From positions 153,487,774 to 153,551,773 of the forward strand of contig CM077115.1 of NCBI GenBank assembly GCA_039619475.1: a stretch of 64,000 nucleotides of DNA, in the 5' to 3' direction. Origin of the DNA: Icerya purchasi (lineage: Eukaryota; Arthropoda; Insecta; Hemiptera; Monophlebidae). The translations under genes were made by a program, and so were the position numbers. The notes under the pieces are model-generated. The model had not been told where the DNA came from. It worked only from the letters and a program-made list of their open reading frames with translations, and did no database searches. Below are positions 1 to 10,071 of the stretch, one piece after another. Each line of letters begins with the position of its first letter. Within the stretch, counting starts at the first letter, position 1.

Positions 1-249
1 GTCCGTTTGCGAAACGAAACGTGCGGGAATCGCACGCGATATCCGAAGACCGCTATACGAACAAATTAATCGCAATAAAACAAAATACATAAACAAAGCC
101 GCAAACTTTTCATTGCACGGTACACACCGATTTTTTTTAAATATTCTAACCGCTTTCCGTTGTGACAAATCACACCATAACAAAACAATAAATACGCAAA
201 AGAAAAACCGAAACACAAACACAAATGTAAATTAACATAGAAATCGTCC

Positions 250-720
250 AACGACAACTTAAATCGAAAATCGAACGGACAGACAAACAAAATCGTCGAC
301 CGATTTAATCAACCGTAAATATTGGACGATAAACAACAAAATCGGAGATCGTCGGCAATCGCAAATCGCACGACGATAATCGTAAAAAAAAAATAACAAG
401 TCGCACGACGATAAACGTAAAATAACAAATCGCTCGACGATGATCAGCAAATCGCAAATCATCGGACGATAAACAAAATCGGACGTCGACGAACGATCAG
501 CGGGAATCGCAAATCGTCGGACGATAAACAAAATCGGGAAAATTTCACCTGACGGTAGGCATGGTTAAAGAATATCGTCGGACGATATCAAAAAATCGCG
601 AATCGCACGACGATAACCGAAAAATCGCAAATCGTCCAACCACAAGCGGGAATCGCAAATCGTCGGACGATAAACAAAACCGGAAATCGTCGGCCGAACA
701 ACGAAATTCGAAAACGCCGA
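250..720. repeat. Degenerate CGTCGGACG-type repeat field
   Basis: A GC-richer stretch made of irregular copies of a module containing AATCGTCGGACGATAAACAA followed by AATCGG. The clearest pair starts at about 499 and 645, each beginning AGCGGGAATCGC. Most modules contain the short palindrome CGTCGGACG or a variant. Minus-strand frames stay open here only because the repeat is periodic; the peptides are repeats of FCDFRLSSD-like text with no known domain. It grades into the regular array at 826-1064. Confidence 0.7.
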
Positions 721-825
721 CAACATCAAAAACATAACCAAACGCCAGGCGTTAAGACACATCCAGGTTATTTTAATCAAGGTCGGACAGCGGAAGAAAT
801 CACGCGTCGCATAACCATAAAAGTC

Positions 826-1064
826 GCAAAACGTCGGACGACAAGCGAAAATAGCAAAACGTCGGACGACAAGCGAAAATAGCAAAACGTCGGACGACAA
901 GCGAAAATAGCAAAACGTCGGACGACAAGCGAAAATAGCAAAACGTCGGACGACAAGCGAAAATAGCAAAACGTCGGACGACAAGCGAAAATAGCAAAAC
1001 GTCGGACGACAAGCGAAAATAGCAAAACGTCGGACGACAAGCGAAAATCGCAAAACGTCGTCCG
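826..1064. repeat. 28-bp tandem array, about 8.5 copies
   Basis: A near-perfect head-to-tail array of a 28-bp unit beginning GCAAAACGTCGGACGACAAG and ending CGAAAATA. Units start at 826, 854, 882, 910, 938, 966, 994 and 1022, with a half unit at 1050. Each unit carries the inverted repeat CGTCGGACG. Copies are almost identical, unlike the degenerate modules at 250-720, so this block expanded recently. Overlapping minus-strand ORFs read through it as a repeated peptide and are not credible genes. Confidence 0.95.
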
Positions 1065-1691
1065 AACCGCGCACGCGAGCGAGAACATCTCCGCAACATA
1101 ACATCGGCACGAAACAAATTAAATATAAACCGTAATGTTACCTCGTCGCGTTGTCCTGCCTACCTTCGGACGACTCAAGAGCGCAGTATGGGTTAAAATC
1201 GGACATATCGATCAAACAAATCGCACGAACGGTTATTCACTCGAACTACGGCTAACATTCGTCGTCGGAAATCGCGAAAAACCATATCGTTAACCGTTTT
1301 TTTTTTTTTTTTTTCGCGTAACCTATCTTCAATCATTAAATAAATCGCATCACGGAATATGTCGTCCATATCGTCCGTCGTGCCTAAATCGTCGAGTATA
1401 TCGCAATAACGAAGACCGAGAAAACTAAAGAAAAATACATAAACGTACAGTACACTAAACAATCTTGTAGTTAACGTGCAGGCCTAAGGTCGACAATTTT
1501 TCTGACTAGGTCAACTATTCCAACTTACTCGTTCAGTGGGTTATTCTTATCCTACATTTAAAATTTTTTACGCGACTAGAGTTTATTTTAATTTATTTTA
1601 CGAACGAGTTTCGACTAGAATTTGTGTTGCCTTCACTTCCGTACAATATTGCGACCAATCCAGGAAAACAGGTAATCTCGTGATCTCTTGC
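1065..1691. other. No recognisable gene; possible interior of LTR element
   Basis: This stretch lies between the tandem array and the gag-like ORF. It holds a T17 run near 1298-1314 and short frames only. If the LTR element read on the minus strand is intact, protease and reverse transcriptase should be encoded here and further left, but I see no D-S/T-G, YVDD or other pol motif. The element is therefore either gag-only (non-autonomous) or has been interrupted. Confidence 0.5.
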
Positions 1692-2561
1692 TTACTTTCG
1701 ACGGTACCTCCAGCACCGGAAACCGTAACGGGAGCCGTGTCCCTTTTGACGAGAATTATCTACTTTACAATAACTTACCATAACGGGCATCAGGTTATTA
1801 AATCTGGTTTTAATTTTTTGCTTATTTTTCAGTTCATTTTTACGTTTTTTACTCATCATTTTAACTGTATTTTTTCTTTTATTTGTTTCGGCACATTTTT
1901 TCCCTATCCATTTTGATTTTTTATTACTTTTTCCAACCTTTTCGCCTATTTTATTTTTTCGATGTCTCTTGCGACGTGTCTTAGTTTTGTTCTTTACATT
2001 TTTTAGGTTGTTTATTTCAGTTTTACTTTTAAGATCTTCGTAAAAATTAATATTATTAGTTCTACTATCCTCGTTGCCATTATTATCACCTCCAAAATCA
2101 TTATTAGCATTATTTTTAAAAATCTCGTTATCGTTGACAATATCTTTTTTATTATCATTATTCCTAATAATTATATCATTGTTATTATTATCGTTTTTTA
2201 TTTCGGTTTTTATTTCTTCTTCTAATCCATTAACTTGTTTATCGAATAATTCATTTTGCTTATCGAATTTTTTATGTAATTCATTAAATTGTTTATCGAA
2301 TGTTTCCTTCAGTTTATCGAATTTATTATCTAATTCATTACTCCATATTTTTAAGTATTCCAATACGGACGGACCTTGGTCTTCTACAATCCTGCGAGTC
2401 TGACTCGGAGGTATATATGCCTCCTGGTCGTCGTCCATTGACCTATCAGCGACCACGGAAGTTGTCGCATCTCCGTCGTCGCTGGAGTCTTCAGGAATTG
2501 TAGTGGGCTCTCGATACTGCCGGTGTCGCATCGTGATCCCTGCTAATTGGTCTTTTTCCAT
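1692..2561 (-). CDS. Gag-like protein of an LTR retroelement
   Basis: A 289-residue frame starting at the ATG at 2559-2561. It lies about 450 bp downstream (minus sense) of a putative LTR/primer-binding edge, the usual position of gag. Visible segments are an acidic region (about residues 22-50), a charged coiled-coil-like stretch (about 65-120) with recurring FDKQ-type units, an Asn/Asp-rich linker (about 120-170), and a strongly basic Lys/Arg region (about 190-265) that could bind nucleic acid. No CCHC zinc knuckle and no protease motif are visible. The call rests on position and composition, not on a recognised domain. Alternatives are a non-coding low-complexity frame or an element-specific accessory protein. 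No pol gene follows within the window. Confidence 0.4.
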   Translation of the reverse strand: MEKDQLAGITMRHRQYREPTTIPEDSSDDGDATTSVVADRSMDDDQEAYIPPSQTRRIVEDQGPSVLEYLKIWSNELDNKFDKLKETFDKQFNELHKKFDKQNELFDKQVNGLEEEIKTEIKNDNNNNDIIIRNNDNKKDIVNDNEIFKNNANNDFGGDNNGNEDSRTNNINFYEDLKSKTEINNLKNVKNKTKTRRKRHRKNKIGEKVGKSNKKSKWIGKKCAETNKRKNTVKMMSKKRKNELKNKQKIKTRFNNLMPVMVSYCKVDNSRQKGHGSRYGFRCWRYRRK

Positions 2562-2775
2562 TTTACTTTACTTTACTATAATTTTGACCGGACAAATAAT
2601 AATAAATATCGTGAAAAAACAAATTAAAATAAATACCAAAACTGATAACTGACTAACGAATACATATACCAGAATAAATACGATCGAGAAAAAAATAATA
2701 AATATAAAATTTTTATGACTTATCGGTTTTTTCAATTTTCTCCAGGGTCCTTGTGCACGATATCTTCTAACTCGT

Positions 2776-3030
2776 GTCCTCGGTTCGGGCCGCCATTTGA
2801 TATAAATCTCTGATTTCAGATGCTATTTTATACGAATACTGTTCTCGAGTCCCTGATTCCGGCGCCATTTGTAATAAATTTCACTGCTAGGTCTCTGTTC
2901 AGGGCGCCATTTGTTATAAATCACTACTCTCTGTCACTGTTCCGAGCGCCATTTGTAATAAATCGATATTGTTCCTGATTAGACTGTTCCTGTTACGGGG
3001 GCCATTTGTTGTAAATCTACTTTTGATATC
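2776..3030 (-). repeat. Five LTR-edge/primer-binding-site-like modules
   Basis: On the minus strand the phrase TTTATNACAAATGGCGCC (with variants) occurs five times. On the plus strand the GCCATTT cores start at about 2792, 2864, 2906, 2948 and 3001, so spacing is 72, 42, 42 and 53 bp. Each is followed on the minus strand by GAACAGNGAC-like text. The composite TGGCGCC...GAACAG.GAC resembles the complement of a tRNA-Lys 3' end, the primer site used by many retroelements. Only the copy at about 3001 directly abuts the LTR; the others lie further into the leader. The copies differ from one another (for example GCCCTGAACAGAGACC versus GCCGGAATCAGGGACT). Confidence 0.65.
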
Positions 3031-3152
3031 GATATTCCAACATAATTGAATAAAAAAAAATAAAATAAAATATAAACCAAAATATCGGGCGCCAGAGACA
3101 AGAACGGCTTGTCACCACCGGATAGACCCTCTGCCGCGCAGAGCTCTAGGCT

Positions 3153-3158
3153 TTTATT
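3153..3158 (-). terminator. LTR polyadenylation signal
   Basis: AATAAA on the minus strand (TTTATT on plus), downstream of the TATA box and before the U5/primer-binding edge, as expected at the end of R. Confidence 0.5.
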
Positions 3159-3270
3159 ACGAAAGAAAAAAAAAATATATATATATCTCGCGAAAATCCG
3201 CCGTTCGAAGGCGTAGCGTGTGTCTCCGCGTTGGTGATATCACGGGCTCACCACGTGTTCAAAAAGAAGC

Positions 3271-3280
3271 CTTATATAAA
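3271..3280 (-). promoter_or_regulatory. LTR TATA box
   Basis: TTTATATAAG on the minus strand inside the LTR, about 115 bp upstream of the AATAAA signal. This matches a U3-R-U5 arrangement with transcription starting near 3245. Confidence 0.5.
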
Positions 3281-4149
3281 AAAAAACGCGTGTATTTAAA
3301 TGGAATTTACAACAAAAAATAAAAAAAAAAAACACAGGGGAAACAAGTTCCACACATTACAACAAAACCGAAAACGAAATTTTTTGTCAAAATTTGCGAT
3401 ATGTACGCGAAAATTCACGATGACTAGCGGTACAAAGCGATACACGTAACGACGTGCTTTTACCACTCAATTAAACGATCGACCATTATAGACTGCACAA
3501 CGAATTAATTCACTCTCGTGATATAGTGCCATGCACACACGACGATCTCGGTACACGATGGGCTATTCCAAGCGACATAGTTGAATCGCTGAAATTACCC
3601 TGTACCTTATCAATTAATTCGAACGCCGTCGAATTTTCTAGAATATCTCTATAACCCGTATTATAACGCGACTACGGATTTCACAAACTTCCCTCAGCTC
3701 AATGTTCTCGGCTCAGCTGCTACCCGACGCGCACTCGCCTCGGACCCGTAGAGTACTCTCCACTATCGGCCGCTACCTACAATACACACGTACACAGTCT
3801 CACCTGACGCAGTCGTCTGTTCGACCGTGCCCGGGAATTTCGATTTTAGCCGATAAGCATCTCCGATACCCACTACGATCCGCGATTACGTCGAATAAAA
3901 CGCGGTGTTCGATAAATCACGAAATAAATGATTTTAATCAGAGAAATATATTTTTATAATTCGAACACCGCTAAAAGATAGCGCTATAGGTATCGAATCC
4001 GTTACAATATATATTTAAATTGTTCAATCAAATTCAATGTAAAAATAAAAAAATAGTACAGCTCTTCTGAAAGATATAGAAACTTTCGAGCGAACTGTAT
4101 ACGAAATTATACATGTTTGAAATTTAAATAAAGCCGAAAGCTGTCTAAC

Positions 4150-4712
4150 CTTTAGTAAACAAAGAAAGGTAGATGTAGGAGGGAATCAAAATTCTGTTGT
4201 TACTAAAGAAATATGTGGCACGATAATTTTTCAAATAGAAAAAGACTTTCGTGCAGAGGTCATTTTGGAGATTATTCATTTAAAAGATGCTAAAAATTTT
4301 ACAATTCATAGGGAATATTTCTTTAAATCAATTTTTGAATCGGCCGCTTTATTCATCGCTGGATAAGTCTAATTTAAAAACAAATTAAAAATAATTTATT
4401 TCGCAGAAGACTTTGCATTGTTTGTGGTTTGATTATACTTTCATGACTGTCTGAAAATGGATTAAATGACATTTTTAGTGAAATGATGAAAATTAATTCA
4501 AATATAGCCAGCCCGATGTCAACTATCGAATCCGAGCAACGTTTTTCATCTGCCAAACAATAAGATCATTTCTAAGGAATACGATGACTGAAGAAAGGCA
4601 GCAATAATTTCGGTAAATAAAAATTTAATTCGTAAAGGAATTCGTTACTTCGATGAAGAAGTTATGGAATATTTCATTTCGATAGATCGGAATTCGAATA
4701 CAAAAAAATAAT
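4150..4712 (+). pseudogene. hAT-family transposase, C-terminal remnant
   Basis: Read in shifting frames, the stretch gives hAT transposase C-terminal text. The clearest part is PMSTIESEQRFSSAKQ from about 4513, then FLRNTMTEER-like residues, then IRYFDEEVMEYFIS near 4640-4685. This is the hAT dimerisation region, whose family pattern is SxxxSERxFSxLKxIKTxLRxxMxxxRL. An upstream piece (LKIIYFAEDF near 4385-4420) matches the segment normally just before it. Several stops and frameshifts make it inactive; the N-terminal zinc finger and catalytic core are absent. It starts within 150 bp of the LTR end, suggesting nested insertions. Confidence 0.65.
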
Positions 4713-5339
4713 CTAAATTCCTTTTTTTCTCTTTGTATTTTTGTTTTAAATGAAATAATTTAAACTTTAGAAGTGCATATCTTGTTTGGCGAACATGGTT
4801 GTTTTCTAATTATCTATTAAATTAAACTCACCTTGAGGTATTTCCCTTCAGGGATTTGTCAACAGATTTTCCGTAACATGTATAATTATTTAAAAATTGA
4901 ATGTTACTTAAAAAAATTGTTGTTTTTATTTCGTAATATCAAAATATTTGTTTCATTTATTATTGATACCACCCCCCCTCCCCACGGGGCTGATAAAACA
5001 ACAAGTAATCAAATTCTAAATAATTCACTACAAATAGTAAATCAAAACATAGAATGGATATTTAATTTCATTTAACAACATAATTCAACGAATCAAAACT
5101 ATGACATTAATTTAGAAGATCCTATAATAGCAGAAGAACAACTACAGAAAAGGTATAATACAGGAATTAAATAAGGTATCGAACCGGAATAGAGAGGCAA
5201 GCACAGGAGCAGACGGCCCGCGAAGCAATACAAAATACTTCTATGAAATTCAAGGAACTTATATGCAGGTGATTTTATGAATGATGTAATCATTAACTGA
5301 TCAATTTTAGATTTATTGAAAGAAACAGGATTGTTATTT
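4713..5339 (+). other. No recognisable gene
   Basis: AT-rich sequence with a C8 run near 4971-4978 followed by CTCCCCACGGGG. Short frames only; nothing identified. Confidence 0.5.
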
Positions 5340-5700
5340 GATTTTTTTTCCCCATTATTTTTACTTATTTTTTCTTACATTGTGGTCTTTGTCCAGTGTG
5401 GCTGTGACTACTTCCTTTTTCTCATAGTGCATTATGAGCATTGCCGGGCAACTGTGGTCATAATGTGAGATAGAAATATTTATCTATTTTTTCTTTTGCT
5501 CCTTTTTCCAGAATGAAAAAATCTTGTTTGTGTTTGTTTTGTTTCATTGAGCATTGTGGGCACTGCTAGCAGTTGCGGCCATACTGTAGAATGAAATTTC
5601 TCTTCCTGAATTTTCTATTATTAGTAATTTTTAATATCTAGTCTTGGCGTAGTTTGCTGGCCAAATGAACTGTTCTGTTTGGGCAAAAAAAAAAAAAAAA
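5340..5700 (+). mobile_element. LINE-type 3' end with poly(A) tail
   Basis: The block ends GGCCAAATGAACTGTTCTG then TTTGGGC followed by an A17 run (about 5684-5700), as a retroposed 3' UTR does. It contains two related internal copies of a GAGCATTG...GGTCATAATGT / GAGCATTG...GGCCATACTGT phrase, starting near 5438 and 5550. No coding sequence is left. Which LINE or SINE family it belongs to is not determined. Confidence 0.45.
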
Positions 5701-5929
5701 CTAGACGAGTGGTAACATCATCATATATGCCAAATAATTAAATCAGCTGAAGGGGGACTGCAAAGCTTATAGACCTATAACTTGACTCAGTTGTGTACTC
5801 AAACTACCAAATCGATTACTAAAAACAGACTAGTGTGACAATTAGAGAATTCTGAAAACACAATACAGTTTTATAAAGTCATATAGAACAAGAGCTAATG
5901 TAGTCATTTTGATTAATTTTTATGGTCAG

Positions 5930-6260
5930 GGCGCGGGCAGAGCTGAATCGACAGATAAGGAGAGTGATGATTTGGAAAAAGGGACGGATATATAGGGTGA
6001 TAGTTTTGCAGAGGAAATTTACGTTAGTAGCGCGGAGAATTTAGTAAGAAAGGTAGATGGGGTAAGCTCATCAGCCTACTCACTGCCCTCGATCTCCGTA
6101 TGACCAGGGGCCCACAAGAAAATCAATATGGACAATACGACAGGAAGACACAATTAGGAGAATAATGTTTTAAATAAAGAGAATAATGGGGGATCTGCCA
6201 ACGGTGAAGGAATAGGAGAAGTAATGGCTAGAAGAACACTTTCATCGTCAGAAAAAGTAT
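5930..6260 (-). pseudogene. RNase H fragment of the RNH-LINE family
   Basis: On the minus strand about 6115-6050 reads LWAPGHTEIEGSE, a stop, then ADEL, the C-terminal part of the LINE RNase H domain (family pattern WVPxHxGIxGNExADxLA). Its DNA aligns with 15,050-15,200 of this window, sharing CCCACA, AAAATCAAT and GAGAATAAT blocks in the same order. Stops and indels throughout; no function expected. Confidence 0.55.
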
Positions 6261-7099
6261 GAATGATAACGCGAAAAATAGCTGTTTGTATAATTAAGGG
6301 TGAAGTGTGGAGACACACTGAAGGAAATCATATAGGGATAAAACTGATAAAGATAAAAAGCTATATAAACGTAAATAGGATCATTTTGTTTATAGAACTG
6401 CCAGTTTTGGAGAATAAAAATGTAAGAATGAATTTGGAAGAGGAGAATGGAAGACGTTTAATTAAGTATAGATATCCTCCGTAAGATCCCTGTGAAGGAA
6501 CAATAGAACTGAATTAGTTTCGGAAAGGGTTGCTAGACACGGAGTAAATCTTAGAGCTGCATAGCGTAGGTGGGGGCATAGATTTCAGGTATTAGACATG
6601 AGAGACGACTGCTGCTTTAAATAAACGGTGTACAAATCTCTCGACATGAGTTTAAGAATCTTTTTATAGAGAAAAATATAAATACATAAAAATGGGGAAA
6701 AAAGAAGATGCAAGGAAAAAAATCAAGGTATTTAGAAAAGAAGCAAATTAATTGGAATCGCGGATCCTATTCCGCAAAAAATAGTGAAGAAAGTTTTTAA
6801 AGTTAGGAGAAAAGGCCATCCAGTGTTTGAAGAAGAGTTCCATGACAAGAGAAGTGCGTATTTCAGGAAGAAAAGAATTTTCAATATTGTACTTATCTGG
6901 AAATCGAAATGGAAGGAGAACTTCCGGTTTTTTGCTTGGAAAGTTTAACCTCAAGACAGTACAGGCAGAAGTGGGGGGATGGTTTTGAAAAGTATTTTAG
7001 TTTAGGGGAACGATGGAAATGTTTGAATTTACTAGAAGAAGAATAAGCTTATTCTGTTGAGGAATATTTGAAAACAGACGATAATCCGACTGTTATTGT
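6261..7099. other. Unassigned, probably LINE-derived
   Basis: No coherent domain. It lies between an RNase H scrap and an ORF1 scrap on the same (minus) strand, so it may be the deleted interior of one old LINE copy. Short open frames here show no motif. Confidence 0.35.
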
Positions 7100-7400
7100 T
7101 TATTGGAGGGATGGCGGTCCGTCAGCGTAGGAAAAAGACAGAGATGAATGCGAGCTTTTTTTAATGACGTTGGCTTCTGAGAAAAGAAGACCTATCTCTT
7201 TTTGTCGGTTCCACTCAGGGCACTGACGATCGGTCGCTATGACTACCCTTACAATTGCGACAAGTACGGGAACTGTTAAAGAATTATTGGCATTCACAAA
7301 CAGAATGTAAGCTGGAACAATGAGAACATGAGCAGGATAAACTGCGACAGAGTTTAGCAAAGTGTATAAAAAATTGACATTGGCTCATTGAAAAAACGAC
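7100..7400 (-). pseudogene. LINE ORF1 zinc-knuckle region remnant
   Basis: A minus-strand frame contains ATDRQCPEWNRQKEI, matching the segment after the CCHC knuckles of I/Jockey-type LINE ORF1 proteins (family pattern H.A.d..CPE...EKEI). Surrounding residues have lost most cysteines. The orientation agrees with the RNase H scrap at 5.93-6.26 kb, consistent with one internally deleted element. Confidence 0.45.
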
Positions 7401-7640
7401 TACTGCTCTGTGACACTTTAAATGTGAGCTTAAAAATAGATATTTCAGCGGACAGAGTGGCACTTTCAAAGCAAATTTCCATTGATTTAGTAGGAGATTT
7501 CGCACCTTCTTTTTTCTGTAGATTCTTCTAAATGACGATACAAAGACTGGAGAAAAAAAGTCCGTATCCATGTCAGCAATAATACCATACCTAGATAATG
7601 CATAATTTAGAATACAAGGTTTTAGATTATTATTGACAAA

Positions 7641-8159
7641 AAACGGTTTTTCCTTCAAGAAATTTTTCCTTTAAAAAATCGTTGGCTAGCGAGGCGGAAG
7701 GAACGAAAGCTATCAACTGATTTTTCCTAGCGCTTTAAAATGTAGGCAGTGTTTAGATTTGGATTGAAGCAATTCTGAGATCACAAGAGGATGCAAGCTA
7801 CCCACGTTTCTATCATTGATACTCTCAAAGCAGATCACGGCGAGACAAGAGAAACAAGAAGATGTTTTCATTTTTTTTGGCAGAGACATTATGATTACTA
7901 ATATAATAATTGTTGCTATTATTACTTTATTATTAGATGCAGTTGTGTTTTGCTTTGTCCTGATTATCGTCCCGATATCGGTTTGTAAAGAAAATATTTA
8001 TTCATATAAAGTGAATATCATAATAGTCTCGGAAGTCAGTTTTCCAGTGTTTTTTTCGCAGCTAAAATATTCATAGCCGTTCGTAAGTTATAAAGCATTT
8101 TATTTTGTAAATTTTGTAATAAGTTCCCGCGTTGAAGTTAGTCCGATTTCCGGAAGTAG
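7641..8159. other. No recognisable gene
   Basis: AT-rich sequence before the CR1-like LINE. The 5' boundary of that LINE is probably between about 8,090 and 8,205 but no target-site duplication was found. Confidence 0.4.
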
Positions 8160-8205
8160 ACAGACTCGTTCGACGCGTAAAGAATAACGAACATTAGTAT
8201 TAGTA

Positions 8206-9099
8206 ATGGCATCTGTGTGCGCAAAGTGCTCTGGCGACTTGTTACTGGGAAGCGATGATCTGTCGTGCAGTTTGTGTAAGCGTGCATTGCACTATGAGTG
8301 TGGTGGAGTGGCAGAATCGACATGGGCCAAGTGGTCGTCGAAGGTCCGAGCTGCATGGCAGTGTCAACATTGTCGTGCGGAGAAGGGAAAAAAGAACGCT
8401 GGCACGAGCCAAGCAACGACCGCACCGCCTTCGCCGGCTTCAGTTTCAGTTTCAGATTCAGTTATAAAGCAATTGAGTAGCGAGTTACGCGTACTCAGTG
8501 ATCGAATGCTCGATTTACAAGCGACATTTGATGCACGCATGGCTGATATGCTCGCTCTAATATCAGCTGTAACGAATGAAAACACCTCCCTGCGAAATCA
8601 GAACGTCGAATTGCTTGCACAAGTGCAGAAACTTGAGCAGTATACTCGTATAAACAATATCATTATTAATAATGTCCCGCAGGCGCCTGATGAAGATTTG
8701 ATAGAATTGGCGATAAAACTGGGAAAAGCAACTGATATAATTATAACTGAACAAGACATTGATGCTTGTCATCGACTACCGCTTATGCCAAGACAGACAC
8801 ATCCGGCAATAATCGTCAAATTTTGTAGACGAAAAATTAAAGAACGCCTAATTAAAAATAGCCGAGTGAAGAGACCAACACAGGACATCGGGTATGCTGG
8901 TGATGCGAAAATATATATTAATGAACATTTAACTCGCGACAACTCCCGACTGTTTACAGCAGCCAGGAACTTACGAACAAAGGGCTGGAAATATGTCTGG
9001 GTGCGAGAAGGAAAAGTTTTCGCACGCGAAGATGAGGGTTCAAGACTCGTTAGAATCAACTCCATCGAGCAGATCGAGAAATTACAAAAAAACGAATGA
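8206..9099 (+). CDS. LINE ORF1 protein (PHD-like finger, coiled coil, RNA-binding)
   Basis: An intact 297-residue frame. Residues 5-56 form a C4HC3 PHD-like zinc finger (C5, C8, C21, C24, H29, C32, C53, C56). A Ser/Pro linker and predicted coiled coil follow (about 85-145, ending LEQYTRINNIIINNVP). The rest resembles the RRM-plus-C-terminal-domain part of CR1- and L1-like ORF1 proteins (DIDACHRLP, AIIVKFCRRKIKERL, YINEHLTRDN). Such proteins bind element RNA and form the retrotransposition RNP. The start ATG at 8206 precedes the finger directly, and no upstream in-frame extension is needed. The intact frame indicates either recent insertion or selection. Confidence 0.85.
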   Translation: MASVCAKCSGDLLLGSDDLSCSLCKRALHYECGGVAESTWAKWSSKVRAAWQCQHCRAEKGKKNAGTSQATTAPPSPASVSVSDSVIKQLSSELRVLSDRMLDLQATFDARMADMLALISAVTNENTSLRNQNVELLAQVQKLEQYTRINNIIINNVPQAPDEDLIELAIKLGKATDIIITEQDIDACHRLPLMPRQTHPAIIVKFCRRKIKERLIKNSRVKRPTQDIGYAGDAKIYINEHLTRDNSRLFTAARNLRTKGWKYVWVREGKVFAREDEGSRLVRINSIEQIEKLQKNE

Positions 9100-9777
9100 C
9101 TATTATTATTTACTGATTTATCAGCATTTTTTTTTATATTTAAGATGTATTGATCTATTAATACGCTATATTTATAAGTATAGAGGTGTTTGGAAATCAG
9201 CTTATATGGATAAAGAGCTACAGTTAATGACTTATTCACGCAGCCGTTCTTCTCGGACTATCTGACTCTGGGTATCTTTGCAACTTCTTCTCGTTTTATT
9301 TCACACTAAACTAAATAACTCCATTTGTCTAGGTTCAGGAGTGTATGTTTCTTACTTTTATTTTTCTTTTACTTCTTTTATCGGAGAAATTTGTACTGTG
9401 TTGTGTTATGTAAAATTAATCTCTGCATGTTACCGATTAATGACTGTTTTTTTTTTTTTGCACTCAGTTATACAGTTTGCTTTATTACATAGTTTTCCAA
9501 AATGCATGCTATCGCATGGGTGTAACAGGATATTTTAAATATAAAACCTTAACCATAACAATAACATCTGGTATTCTTTTAATCGCTATTTCCGTGTTGC
9601 TCGTACCTAACTTTATATTAATATTAAATACTATTTTACAGATAACATCCCAGTTCGTCACGGTTATTACCAAACCTGTAACTCGATACCGTCGTTTTTT
9701 CTTACGTATTTCTGTAATTACTATTTTAGTATTAATCGTCCGCTGTAATATTTATTTTATTTCCATATCCCAACTAA
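9100..9777 (+). other. ORF1-ORF2 spacer of the LINE
   Basis: A 678 bp AT-rich interval with no domain, unusually long for an inter-ORF gap in this type of element. Short open frames read as hydrophobic low-complexity peptides. Together with the truncated endonuclease copy that follows, it places ORF2 almost 1 kb after ORF1. Confidence 0.5.
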
Positions 9778-10044
9778 ATGGATGCTCCAAATCTTAATTT
9801 ATTAAATCTAAATGTAAAAAGTATACGAGCGCATTTTAATGAGATCTTAGTTTTCTTGAGCGATTCAGACACCGACTTTGATATCATGTTATTTACAGAA
9901 ACTTGGGTTTTTGGTGACGAGCTTTATAAGTTTAATATCCCCGGTTATAGATTATTTGCTCAATGTAGGGAACACGACCATTTAACTATTTACACACTCT
10001 TAATTAACTTCAGCCCTCATTATTTTAACTTAACTACACACTAA
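9778..10044 (+). pseudogene. Truncated duplicate of LINE endonuclease N-terminus
   Basis: An 88-residue frame with the first third of an APE-type endonuclease: LNLLNLNVKSIRAHF, then LFTETWVFGDELYKF and IPGYRLFAQCRE. It parallels the true ORF2 start 309 bp downstream (LLNLNISSFRKK, ILTETWLYADE, IPGYNMFAQCRE) for about 65 residues, then becomes unrelated and stops. The two copies differ clearly at DNA level, so this is not a recent slippage duplication. It retains the Asn and Glu of endonuclease motifs I and II but none of the later catalytic Asp/His motifs, so it cannot be a nuclease. It may be the remains of a template-switch between related subfamilies. Confidence 0.7.
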
Positions 10045-10071
10045 AATAGGATAAAAACTTAATAAATCATA

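Larger units (their letters stand above)
3010..4006 (-). mobile_element. Long terminal repeat (~1 kb) of an LTR element
   Basis: The segment starts with TGTAAATC and ends CCGTTACA on the plus strand, giving the TG...CA ends and TGTAA/TTACA inverted termini typical of LTRs. Read on the minus strand it starts TGTAACGGATTCGATACC, has a TATA box at 3271-3280 and an AATAAA signal at 3153-3158 in the right order, and ends beside a primer-binding-site-like sequence. The matching second LTR is not in the window and would lie left of position 1 if it survives. Boundaries are by inspection, because with only one LTR they cannot be confirmed by comparison. Confidence 0.6.

Noticed and set aside
826..1064. 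CRISPR array
   Set aside because: There are no unique spacers between repeats; the 28-bp units are directly contiguous and the DNA is eukaryotic.
565..1117. Three overlapping minus-strand ORFs (up to 181 codons) across the tandem array
   Set aside because: They exist because a 28-bp repeat read in three frames gives open periodic peptides; no domain and no non-repeat sequence supports them.
1536..2503. Plus-strand ORFs at 1536-1916, 2074-2403 and 2300-2503
   Set aside because: They are antisense shadows of the gag-like frame or AT-rich hydrophobic strings.
8138..9265. Minus-strand and out-of-frame ORFs over LINE ORF1
   Set aside because: Shadows of the intact ORF1.
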